64,000 nt of DNA from Acidobacteriota bacterium (GTDB lineage: Bacteria > Acidobacteriota > Terriglobia > Terriglobales > Acidobacteriaceae). Below are positions 53,373 to 60,840 of this stretch, piece by piece. Position numbers and translations under genes: made by a program. Each line of letters begins with the position of its first letter. Position 1 is the stretch's first letter. Location of the stretch: contig JARLGI010000120.1 in the NCBI GenBank assembly GCA_031296115.1, forward strand, positions 62,001 to 126,000. Reading direction: 5' to 3'. A model generated the notes under the pieces. The model was not told the DNA's origin, did not search any database, and saw nothing but the letters and a program-made list of their open reading frames with translations.

Positions 53373-53965
53373 AGATCGGCACCGAGAACCGAGTCAAGAC
53401 AGGGACCGCGGCAGCCCTCGGCCTCCTCGCGATCGTGCTGGTAGTGCGGGCCTTTCGCGGTGGAGACGAAAATCCACCTGTGCCCGCACAAACTGCCGCG
53501 GTCACGACATCGGCGCCCGCCACGTCCCCTGCTCAGCCACGTACTCCAGGCACGCAGGCAAAGTCGAAGACGACGAATCCGGTCCTGGCGAAGTCGCTCG
53601 ACCCGACATTGCGTTTCGAGCTTCTGAAGTCCAGCGAAGAAGTGACCTATAAAGGCGCGGGCCGTGACATCTTCCGCTCGCTGGCTGAGGTCAAAATCCC
53701 GACACCGCTCCCGCCCGACAAGCAGCCGAACTATGTGCCACCACCCCCTCCGCCGCCGCCAATCAACCTAAAGTTCTATGGTTTCGCCGGACCCAGGAAC
53801 GGCAGCAAGCGAATCTTCCTGCTGAAGGGCGAGGATATTTTCGTCGCCAAGGAAGGCGACATTGTGGACCGACGCTATCGGATCGTACGCATCGGCCCAA
53901 ATTCGGTGGAAGTAGAAGACGTGCTCACCAACAACCGGCAGACGTTGCCTCTGAGCATGGGATGA
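53369..53965 (+). CDS. PilP-like pilus assembly protein
   Basis: 198 residues. A single N-terminal hydrophobic helix (AAALGLLAIVLVVRAF) rather than a lipoprotein signal (no lipobox Cys), a Pro/Thr-rich linker, a conserved RDIFRSL-x-E motif, a run of eight Pro and a small beta domain (PINLKFYGFAGPRNGSKRIF then GEDIFVAKEGDIVDRRYRIV). PilP and GspC share this HR/PDZ-like role of contacting the secretin. Position after pilO and the domain pattern support the call, but GspC-like is equally fair. GTG 53369 overlaps pilO by 4 bases. Confidence 0.75.
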   Translation: MKIGTENRVKTGTAAALGLLAIVLVVRAFRGGDENPPVPAQTAAVTTSAPATSPAQPRTPGTQAKSKTTNPVLAKSLDPTLRFELLKSSEEVTYKGAGRDIFRSLAEVKIPTPLPPDKQPNYVPPPPPPPPINLKFYGFAGPRNGSKRIFLLKGEDIFVAKEGDIVDRRYRIVRIGPNSVEVEDVLTNNRQTLPLSMG

Positions 53966-54975
53966 GCGGTTGTAGCCGTATGCAGTACACGCCTCCAATT
54001 CAAACGAAGAGCGCGGCCCGCCGCCAACGCGACGGCGGATACCTGCTGCTGGCCATCCTGCTGATGATGGCACTCATGGTCGTGGCCCTGACCATCGCAG
54101 CTCCGACGGTCGTCCAACAGTTGAAGCGCGACCGCGAGGAGGAGATGATTCACCGCGGGACGGAATATGCGCGCGCCATCAAGAAGTACTACAAGAAATT
54201 CGGCCGCTATCCGGCGAACCTCGAACAACTCGAAAATACCAACCAGATCCGCTTCCTGCGCAAGCGCTACAAAGACCCGCTCGCCAAAGACGGCAAGTGG
54301 AAACTGCTCAACTACGGTGATATTCAAGGGCTTTTGAACAATGCGCCGGGGACCCCTGCGGCGGCGTTGGGGGCGCGGACCCAGGGCCAGACCGCACTCC
54401 AGCGGGCAGTTCCCGTCGGCTCAGGCCTGGGTGGTTCGGTGTACCAGCCCGGACAGGTCGTTGACCCCAGCCAGCAGCAGGCGCAGCAACCGGGCGGCAC
54501 TGCCGGCGGCATCGCCGGGAGCGTCCCGCCAGCCGGCCAGCAGCAGGGAAACAACCCCTTCCAGAGCACATTCAGCCTAGGGGCGAGCAACAGTACCGGG
54601 TCGAATCAGCCGGGAAGTAGCTCATTCGGCCAGGGCACTGGGGGCGGCGGACAGACCTTCGGTGGAGGAGCCTTCGTGGGCGTGGCCAGCGTCAGCAAAG
54701 ATCCCACGATTCGCATTTACAACAAGAAGAAGACGTACAACGAGTGGCAGTTCATCTATAACCCCATCATGGACCAGGCCAACGTCTTGCTGCGCGGGCC
54801 CTATCAGCCCACCACGTTTGGCGGCGCGCAAGTAGGCACTCCCGCCGGCCAGATGAACCAGCAGAAGGGCGGTCTTGGCCAGCAGCCGAGTGGGTTTGGC
54901 CAGCAACAGCAAAACGTGACGCCACAGCGCGGTCCGGGCACGCAATTTCCGCCAGACCAGAACCAGCCTCAGTAG
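53962..54975 (+). CDS. GspG-like pseudopilin with Gln/Gly-rich insert, end of the pilus operon
   Basis: 337 residues. The class III signal is atypical: Gly26 precedes YLLLAILLMMALMVVALTIA, but the +5 Glu is replaced by Ala31. The following AIKKYYKKFGRYPANLEQLE and FLRKRYKDPLAKDGKWKLL (about 72-118) is GspG/minor-pilin-like. Residues 125-235 are low-complexity Gly/Gln/Ser/Asn/Pro, then a conserved-looking island IRIYNKKKTYNEWQFIYNP (about 252-270) and a second Gln/Pro/Gly-rich tail. It overlaps pilP by ATGA, so it belongs to the pilMNOP unit. A minor pilin or tip protein is plausible; a secretin gene, expected here, is absent. Confidence 0.75.
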   Translation: MSGCSRMQYTPPIQTKSAARRQRDGGYLLLAILLMMALMVVALTIAAPTVVQQLKRDREEEMIHRGTEYARAIKKYYKKFGRYPANLEQLENTNQIRFLRKRYKDPLAKDGKWKLLNYGDIQGLLNNAPGTPAAALGARTQGQTALQRAVPVGSGLGGSVYQPGQVVDPSQQQAQQPGGTAGGIAGSVPPAGQQQGNNPFQSTFSLGASNSTGSNQPGSSSFGQGTGGGGQTFGGGAFVGVASVSKDPTIRIYNKKKTYNEWQFIYNPIMDQANVLLRGPYQPTTFGGAQVGTPAGQMNQQKGGLGQQPSGFGQQQQNVTPQRGPGTQFPPDQNQPQ

Positions 54976-55008
54976 AGACCCTGCGTTCGCAAGGCTTGAG
55001 GAATTCGG

Positions 55009-56388
55009 TTATGACAGTCCATTGCCGCTGGTACCTTGGGCTGGGACGCCTGCGGCCATGCTTTGTGCCAGCACGAGTTTGCGCGCTTCGCCGCGGATCG
55101 TGGGCAAATAGCAGCCAAAGACAATAGCGCCTCCGATGCAGGCCACGCCACCCAGCGCCACCGTCCAAGGCGCTCCAATATGCGTCGCCAGCGCACCGGC
55201 AACGAACGCCCCAAACGGCGCCAGTCCCATGAACATCATCGAGTACACGGCCATGACACGGCCGCGCAGACGGTCGGGCGTCATGGATTGGATCAAGGTA
55301 TTGGACGAGGCCATCTGCACCATCAGGGTGAAGCCCACTGGCATCAGCAGAACTGTCGAGAGCCAGAAGACTCTGGAGAGGGAAAACAGGATCAAGCTGA
55401 CGCCGAAGCCCGCCGCGCAGGTTGCGATGACCCTGCCCAGGCCTTTCACACCGCCCCGGGCGGCCAGGCTCGCGGCGCCGAGCAACGCCCCAACTCCGGT
55501 AGCGCCCATCAGTATTCCCAAGCCACGGGCGCCGCCATGCAGGATCTGGTCAGCGAAAACCGGCATTAGCACCGCGTACGGCATGCCGACAAAACTCACG
55601 AGGCCGAGCAGCAGGAGAATGGCGGCTATGGGTCGGTTTCTTCGAACGAAGAAAAACCCTTCGACAATGTTCTCCCAGGGCGAACCTTGGTGCGACAAGT
55701 CCGCCGGCCGCTCAATGCGCATCAGCAAAAGGCCGATGATGACGGCAATGTAGCTCACCGCGTTCGCGAAGAAGCACCAGCCTTCTCCGATGGAGGCGAC
55801 CAGGATGCCGGCGATTGCCGGTCCGATGATGCGGGCACCGTTGAACATCGAGGAGTTCAGGGCAATAGCATTCATCAGGTCTTCGCGGCCGACCATGTCG
55901 ATGAGAAAGGCCTGCCGGGATGGAATGTCGAAGGCATTGACCGTTCCGAGTCCCGCCGACAGAACCATGATGTGCCACACGTGTACTCGTCCGGAGAGCG
56001 TCAGCGCTGCCAGAACGCCGGCCAGAATCATGGCGGATGTCTGGGTCGCGATGACAACCCGCTGCCGGTTGTTACGGTCGGCGACGATGCCGCCGATGGG
56101 CGCGATCAGGAACACCGGGATTTGGCTGGCGAATCCAACTGTGCCCAGCAGCAGGGTAGAGCCCGTCATGCGATAGACTAGCCACGACAGTGCGACGGTC
56201 TGCATCCAGGTGCCGATGAGCGAGATGAGCTGGCCGGCGAAAAACAGCTGGAAATTCCGGTGCCGCAGGGCGCGTAGCGCCATGGCGAGCCGCGAGTTGC
56301 TGCCTCCGGGACGCGCGAACTCCTGCTTTTCCTCTTCCAAGACGGAATGCTGCGACTCTTGTTCGGATGATTGGATCGGCTCAACCAT
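55009..56388 (-). CDS. MFS transporter (MFS_3 / EntS-like)
   Basis: 459 residues with 12 predicted membrane helices. The first helices (LALRHRNFQLFFAGQLISLIGTWMQ... ALSWLVYRMTGS) and GGIVADRNNRQRVVIATQ (loop 2-3) match the MFS_3 group related to enterobactin exporter EntS and macrolide pumps. The substrate is not evident. The N-terminal 30 residues are acidic and cytosolic. ATG 56388 is chosen over an upstream extension in frame. Convergent with the pilus operon and 36 bp downstream of a membrane glycosyltransferase gene on the same strand. Confidence 0.85.
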   Translation of the reverse strand: MVEPIQSSEQESQHSVLEEEKQEFARPGGSNSRLAMALRALRHRNFQLFFAGQLISLIGTWMQTVALSWLVYRMTGSTLLLGTVGFASQIPVFLIAPIGGIVADRNNRQRVVIATQTSAMILAGVLAALTLSGRVHVWHIMVLSAGLGTVNAFDIPSRQAFLIDMVGREDLMNAIALNSSMFNGARIIGPAIAGILVASIGEGWCFFANAVSYIAVIIGLLLMRIERPADLSHQGSPWENIVEGFFFVRRNRPIAAILLLLGLVSFVGMPYAVLMPVFADQILHGGARGLGILMGATGVGALLGAASLAARGGVKGLGRVIATCAAGFGVSLILFSLSRVFWLSTVLLMPVGFTLMVQMASSNTLIQSMTPDRLRGRVMAVYSMMFMGLAPFGAFVAGALATHIGAPWTVALGGVACIGGAIVFGCYLPTIRGEARKLVLAQSMAAGVPAQGTSGNGLS

Positions 56389-56424
56389 GAAGATATATCG
56401 ATGCTGCAAGCGCACCAATGGAAT

Positions 56425-57906
56425 TTAACGCGTGTTCCGGTACTCGATAACTGTAACCGCCCGGAACGCCTTTTGCCGTTCCATGGCGAATTCGCCACCC
56501 AGTTCCTTATCAATCACGCGAACTGCTGGATCGTCAGACTTGGCGCGATAGAGCACCAGCCAGATTCGGGGTGCGCCATTCAGCTGTGCTTCCCAGCCTG
56601 AGTTGTGCGGATCAACAATGATGCCCACCGGCCGCTTCGCCGCACCGCCGGGGATCCAATTGCGATAGTTCTCGGCCGCGAAATAGCCACCCGATTGGTA
56701 GTACAGTATGCGATCCGGCGGACTCGCTTCAGCCATAAGGTACTGCACTACACCGCGCCAGTCTTCCTGTACCCGCATATAGGCCATGACGACGCTGGCC
56801 AGCGACAACACGCATATAGCCGCGATCGTGCCGAGGCGCCAATTGCGACTCCGGATCTCTTCCACGGCAGCGGCGGTCATCAGTACCCAAGCGGGCAAGC
56901 AGACAATGAGAAAGCGATGGTGGAAGACCGGCCTCGCGAGCGAGGCAAGCAGGACCAGAGCGAAGGGCGTGAGCAAGCAACTCACCACCACTGCATTGCG
57001 CCAGAATCGCGGGCTGGGTTCCCGCGTTTGCCATCGGATTGCGAATCGCCTTAGAAACAACGCGATAAGGACCAACTCCACAACCAGCAGCACAGCGCCA
57101 ATGGACTTCCCGCTGCCTGCGGCCAAGTAAGCGCCGAGATGGTAAAGCTCAAGCCACGACGGCCGTGGAACCCAGGCCAGATGCCCGACATCCTGAATGC
57201 GAATCATCTCCAGCACGGGCGCAGCAAACACACCTGCCACCGCAGCTGCCATGACTAGCTGCGTCCAAGGCCGCTTATTTGCGGGCAGAGCCACCAAAGA
57301 AACAGCATGGGCCGCGGGAACCAGCAATCCAAAGTAATGGCAATAGAAGGTAAGACCGGCGGCGACACCGTATCCCAACGCCAGTGCGTAGCTCGGCTCT
57401 TCGACCAGGCGAACGAAGCAATAGGTTGAAACGATTACGCCCAGGACTAGCAGGCTGTAGCCCCGCGCCTCCTGCGAACTCATGACCGCACAGGCATTGA
57501 TGGCGAAGAATACCGTAGCCAGGCGCGCACTCTTCTCGCCGAACAGATGCCTGCCCAGGAGATACGTCATGGGGATGGACAGGACTCCCGGAACGACCGA
57601 AAGTAAGCCAACGCTGGTCTCGTTCGTTCCGAAGTGCAGCCAGGGCCGGAGCAGCACGTAGTACAGCGCCATGTTGCCTTCGTTGTGCCACAGTGCGGAC
57701 CAGAAGACGCGAGGCGGCAGCCCAGCGATGACGACGCTGGCAATCTCATCCAGCCAGAAGCTCCGGTGTCCGATCGCGATCAGCCGTAGGACCGCACCCA
57801 AAGCCACGACCGCCCACAACCCCCAAACGGAGGACTTAGCTGTCGCGAGGTCAGCCTGGGCCTCGCTTGTCCCTTCCAATGGCTTGAATGCGGAACTGGA
57901 GAGCAT
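56425..57906 (-). CDS. membrane glycosyltransferase, GT39/PMT-ArnT type
   Basis: 493 residues with 10-12 hydrophobic segments. After helix 1 (VVALGAVLRLIAI) comes the conserved luminal loop HRSFWLDEIASVVIA with the Asp-Glu pair that binds the polyprenyl-phosphate sugar donor in PMT/ArnT enzymes; a C-terminal soluble domain (ILYYQSGGYFAAENYRNWIP) follows. It should move a sugar from a lipid carrier to a protein or lipid on the periplasmic side. Substrate unknown. TATATT lies 6 nt before ATG 57906, with no Shine-Dalgarno. Confidence 0.82.
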   Translation of the reverse strand: MLSSSAFKPLEGTSEAQADLATAKSSVWGLWAVVALGAVLRLIAIGHRSFWLDEIASVVIAGLPPRVFWSALWHNEGNMALYYVLLRPWLHFGTNETSVGLLSVVPGVLSIPMTYLLGRHLFGEKSARLATVFFAINACAVMSSQEARGYSLLVLGVIVSTYCFVRLVEEPSYALALGYGVAAGLTFYCHYFGLLVPAAHAVSLVALPANKRPWTQLVMAAAVAGVFAAPVLEMIRIQDVGHLAWVPRPSWLELYHLGAYLAAGSGKSIGAVLLVVELVLIALFLRRFAIRWQTREPSPRFWRNAVVVSCLLTPFALVLLASLARPVFHHRFLIVCLPAWVLMTAAAVEEIRSRNWRLGTIAAICVLSLASVVMAYMRVQEDWRGVVQYLMAEASPPDRILYYQSGGYFAAENYRNWIPGGAAKRPVGIIVDPHNSGWEAQLNGAPRIWLVLYRAKSDDPAVRVIDKELGGEFAMERQKAFRAVTVIEYRNTR

Positions 57907-57912
57907 AAGTCG

Positions 57913-57918
57913 AATATA
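57913..57918 (-). promoter_or_regulatory. -10 box of the GT39-type gene, leaderless type
   Basis: TATATT on the minus strand ends 6 nt before the ATG. No ribosome-binding site is present between them. Confidence 0.5.
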
Positions 57919-58048
57919 GCAGCGGACTTGGGCGGATCGGCAATCGCCGGCCCGCAGCTTGACCCGCAGCCTGTGCTTTGCGGGCTCGCTTAAGGACGGG
58001 CTTTTGTTAACGTCATATTACAGACTGATATTCTCAGCGTGACTTCGC

Positions 58049-59584
58049 ATGCCCACTTTTGCCGCCATAGACATTGGCTCGAACTCGGTCCGCCTGAAGA
58101 TAGCGCGCGCGGTGCGCGGGCGCATGGAGACGCTGCACGAAGAGCGCGAGGTGACGCGTCTAGGGGAAAGCGTCTTTGCCAGTAGAACGCTGGATCCGCA
58201 AGCCATGTCGCACACGCTGCGGGTGTTGCGGCGGTTCCATCGGGCGGTGCAGGAGCATGCAACCGACCGCGTGCGGGTCGTCGCCACCAGCGCGCTGCGC
58301 GATGCCACAAACAGCCGCGCCTTTCGCGACTGGGTGCGCAGCGCGACGGGCTGGAAGGTTGAGATCATCTCCGGGCTGGAGGAAGGCCGCCTGATTCACC
58401 TGGGCCTGCTCACCAAGGCCCACATCGCGAAGAGCCGGGCCCTGCTGATCGATGTCGGAGGTGGCAGCTGCGAGCTGACCCTTTCGCTGAACGGCCATAT
58501 CGAAGAGATGGTCAGCCTGCCCATCGGCGCGGTGCGGCTCACGCAGACGTTTCTGCACCATGATCCACCCAAGAAGAAGGAGTTGGAGCAGATGCGCGGC
58601 ATCATCCAACGCGAAATCTCGCGGATTCGCAGGCAGATTATCGACGCAAAGCTGCAGATTGCCATTGCAACGTCCGGCACGCCGGCCGCTCTTTCCGCCT
58701 GGTACGCAGCGAAAGTGCGCGGCTACAACGAGAACAAGCCGCAGACCGTTCCGCGGGCGGCGGTGGCCACAGCATTAAAACAACTCAGCCGCTTGAGCCT
58801 GGAGGAGCGCCGCACGCTTCCTGGCATCGGAGTGCGGCGGGCGGAAATTATCATCGCCGGTGCGATGGTCTTCCACGAAGTCATGCACCTTTGCAATCTG
58901 CGAACGTTCCGCTATCTTCCGCTTGGCCTGCGCGACGGCTTGTTGGCCCAGATGATGGCGGACTACAACGCCAGCACTACCATGCGCGAGCGCGTTGAGT
59001 CCGAGCGGCACGAAGCCTTGCTAACGGCTGCCAAGCATTACGGCGCCGACCTCATTTTCGCGCGGCGCATTCGCGATTTTGCCATGCAGCTGTTCCATCG
59101 GCTGAAGCCGGTGCATCAGCTTCCGCCTGAGTACAAGGATTGGCTGGAGGCTGCGGCGATGCTGCATGAAGTCGGCGCCTACATCAATCGCTCGGGTCGC
59201 CGCCGGCACACCTACTACGTCATCGCTCACTCCGAGATCTTCGGATACCTACCCTTGCAACGCCGCATCATCGCCGCGATTGCGCGCTATGTTGGCAAGT
59301 CGCTGCCGTCGGCTAACGACGGCGTCATGCAGTTACTGCCGGGCATCGACCAGATCTACATAGCCAAAGCGGTGGCGCTGCTGCGTGTGGCCCGCGCGCT
59401 TGACCAGGGACGCCGCGGCGCGGTGGGCGAGCTGCAAGTCCGGGTGCATCAGGCTGGCCGCGTGCGCCTGATGTTGAAGCCCAAGCCAACCGAAGGGATT
59501 GAGCTCGAACTCTGGGCGGTCGAGCAGGAAAAAAGCTATTTCGAGACGGTCTTCGGTCGCGAGCTCTTGGCAGAAGCGCTCTGA
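58049..59584 (+). CDS. Ppx/GppA-family exopolyphosphatase / ppGpp phosphohydrolase
   Basis: 511 residues. The actin-like fold opens FAAIDIGSNSVRLKIARA (phosphate-1) and has LLIDVGGGSCELTL (phosphate-2) near residue 133, both intact. The C-terminal domain is HD-like (LHEVGAYINRSGRRRHTYYV near 372, His-rich), as in longer Ppx proteins. It hydrolyses polyphosphate chains or pppGpp. The 3' end overlaps the convergent sixA gene by 49 bp. TATTCT lies 14 nt before ATG 58049. Confidence 0.88.
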   Translation: MPTFAAIDIGSNSVRLKIARAVRGRMETLHEEREVTRLGESVFASRTLDPQAMSHTLRVLRRFHRAVQEHATDRVRVVATSALRDATNSRAFRDWVRSATGWKVEIISGLEEGRLIHLGLLTKAHIAKSRALLIDVGGGSCELTLSLNGHIEEMVSLPIGAVRLTQTFLHHDPPKKKELEQMRGIIQREISRIRRQIIDAKLQIAIATSGTPAALSAWYAAKVRGYNENKPQTVPRAAVATALKQLSRLSLEERRTLPGIGVRRAEIIIAGAMVFHEVMHLCNLRTFRYLPLGLRDGLLAQMMADYNASTTMRERVESERHEALLTAAKHYGADLIFARRIRDFAMQLFHRLKPVHQLPPEYKDWLEAAAMLHEVGAYINRSGRRRHTYYVIAHSEIFGYLPLQRRIIAAIARYVGKSLPSANDGVMQLLPGIDQIYIAKAVALLRVARALDQGRRGAVGELQVRVHQAGRVRLMLKPKPTEGIELELWAVEQEKSYFETVFGRELLAEAL

Positions 59585-60069
59585 ATCGCGCGAATCACCT
59601 TGGGCGTCATGCACCACTTCAGCACGCCGGCATTCTGACTGTCGAAGTCCACCTTGGCAACCGCGCCTTTTTTCAGCTCGATGGCATTGAACGAACTGCC
59701 GGCCGCCAGCAACCTGTTTAAGAATTCGGTGAGGCTGGGATTGTGGCCTACGACCATGATGGCCTTCTCGCGGGTGTACTGGTGCAGCATGTCCTGGAAC
59801 GTCCCATAACTCGCCTCGGGACGGAGGGCGTCATCCAAGATGAGCTTTTCCTTGTGGCCCAGCTCCTCAGCGACTAACTCAGCCGTTTGCCGGGCGCGAA
59901 CCAACGGACTGGTGATGATGGCGTCCGGCTCCACCTTCAGCGCGGCCAGGGCCCGGCCGACATCATGACACTGCTTGACACCTTGTTCGTCGAGAGGACG
60001 TTTCTCGTCACTGGCGGAGTCCACTTGTGGCGTACCTGCATTGGCATGGCGAAGAAAGTAGATCGTCAT
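59536..60069 (-). CDS. sixA: SixA-type phosphohistidine phosphatase
   Basis: 177 residues of the histidine-phosphatase (phosphoglycerate-mutase) superfamily. The phospho-acceptor is His8 in MTIYFLRHANAG; SPLVRARQTAELV and MVVGHNPSLTEFLNRLL supply the other catalytic Arg and His. The short length without an insertion domain is typical of SixA, which dephosphorylates the HPt of ArcB or nitrogen-PTS proteins. CACAAT lies 6 nt before the ATG. The C-terminal 16 codons overlap the 3' end of the Ppx gene. Confidence 0.86.
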   Translation of the reverse strand: MTIYFLRHANAGTPQVDSASDEKRPLDEQGVKQCHDVGRALAALKVEPDAIITSPLVRARQTAELVAEELGHKEKLILDDALRPEASYGTFQDMLHQYTREKAIMVVGHNPSLTEFLNRLLAAGSSFNAIELKKGAVAKVDFDSQNAGVLKWCMTPKVIRAIQSASAKSSRPKTVSK

Positions 60070-60124
60070 AGGTCTATTGTGCCTCGAGAGTTGCTCGGTA
60101 CGGGAATTTACGCGTCGGACCGAA

Positions 60125-60149
60125 CTTTACTTTATGATAAAATGTAAAG
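60125..60149. promoter_or_regulatory. inverted repeat over the antitoxin promoter
   Basis: CTTTAC (60125-60130) and GTAAAG (60144-60149) flank an AT-rich stretch containing TATGAT (60133-60138) and TAAAAT (60138-60143). It would suit autorepression by the AbrB-type antitoxin. Confidence 0.45.
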
Positions 60150-60151
60150 CG

Positions 60152-60373
60152 ATGGCTAAAACTACGCTCTCCAGCAAGAACCAAATTGTTGTTCCGCGTG
60201 AGGCCCGGGAGGCCTTGGGCGCAAAACCGGGCGATACCCTGCTTGTGGTGGTGCGTGGAGAACGCGTCATCGTTCTGCAAAAGCCCAGATCCCCCCACAG
60301 CGCGATTCGCGGCCTCGCCCGTAAAGCTTATCCCAAAGGGCATATTCAAAAGGAACGCGCGAGTTGGGAGTAG
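60152..60373 (+). CDS. AbrB/VapB-type antitoxin
   Basis: 73 residues. The SpoVT-AbrB swapped-hairpin domain is clear: KTTLSSKNQIVVPREAREAL then GAKPGDTLLVVVRGERVIVL. The C-terminal 25 residues (AIRGLARKAYPKGHIQKERA) would wrap the toxin. ATG 60152 is chosen; upstream extensions lack family likeness. It overlaps the PIN-domain gene by 10 bases, the usual antitoxin-first order. Confidence 0.85.
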   Translation: MAKTTLSSKNQIVVPREAREALGAKPGDTLLVVVRGERVIVLQKPRSPHSAIRGLARKAYPKGHIQKERASWE

Positions 60374-60813
60374 CGCCACTTCAGGGTTTTCTCCGGCGTC
60401 ACCGGCTGATTGCCTTGGATACCAGCGTCTTTATTTACCAACTTGAGGGCAATGCCCGCTACCTGGACTTTACCGACCCGATCTTTTTCTGGCTTCAGCG
60501 ATCAGGAAGGGCCGTTACTTCCAGCGTTACGATGACAGAGCTCCTGGTCCAACACTATCGCGATTCCGATGAACAGCAAGTGGACGAGTTCTATGGCTTA
60601 CTCTCCACGTATCCCAACCTGGAGTGGGTCGCACCGACTCTGCAGATAGCAGACGTGGCAGCTCGGATTCGCGCAATCCATCGCTTGCGAACCCCGGATG
60701 CTCTGCAGGCTGCTACAGCCATTCATGCCAGGGCCACAGGTCTCGTTACCAACGATTCCGCTTTCAAACGAGTAGACGGCTTTGAAACATTAGTATTGGA
60801 AGACCTCCTGTGA
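60364..60813 (+). CDS. PIN-domain toxin (VapC type)
   Basis: 149 residues with the four acidic PIN residues: Asp19 (IALDTSVFIYQLE), Glu in SVTMTELLV near 59, Asp in TPDALQAATAIHA near 114 and Asp in LVTNDSAF near 134. VapC proteins are Mg-dependent ribonucleases that cut tRNA or rRNA, silenced by the VapB partner directly upstream. TTG 60364 gives a 14-residue leader before the domain; the true start is uncertain because no ATG precedes the first Asp. The active-site set looks complete. Confidence 0.85.
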   Translation: MGVAPLQGFLRRHRLIALDTSVFIYQLEGNARYLDFTDPIFFWLQRSGRAVTSSVTMTELLVQHYRDSDEQQVDEFYGLLSTYPNLEWVAPTLQIADVAARIRAIHRLRTPDALQAATAIHARATGLVTNDSAFKRVDGFETLVLEDLL

Positions 60814-60840
60814 GCGGCAAACGTTTCCTTGCCCTATGCC

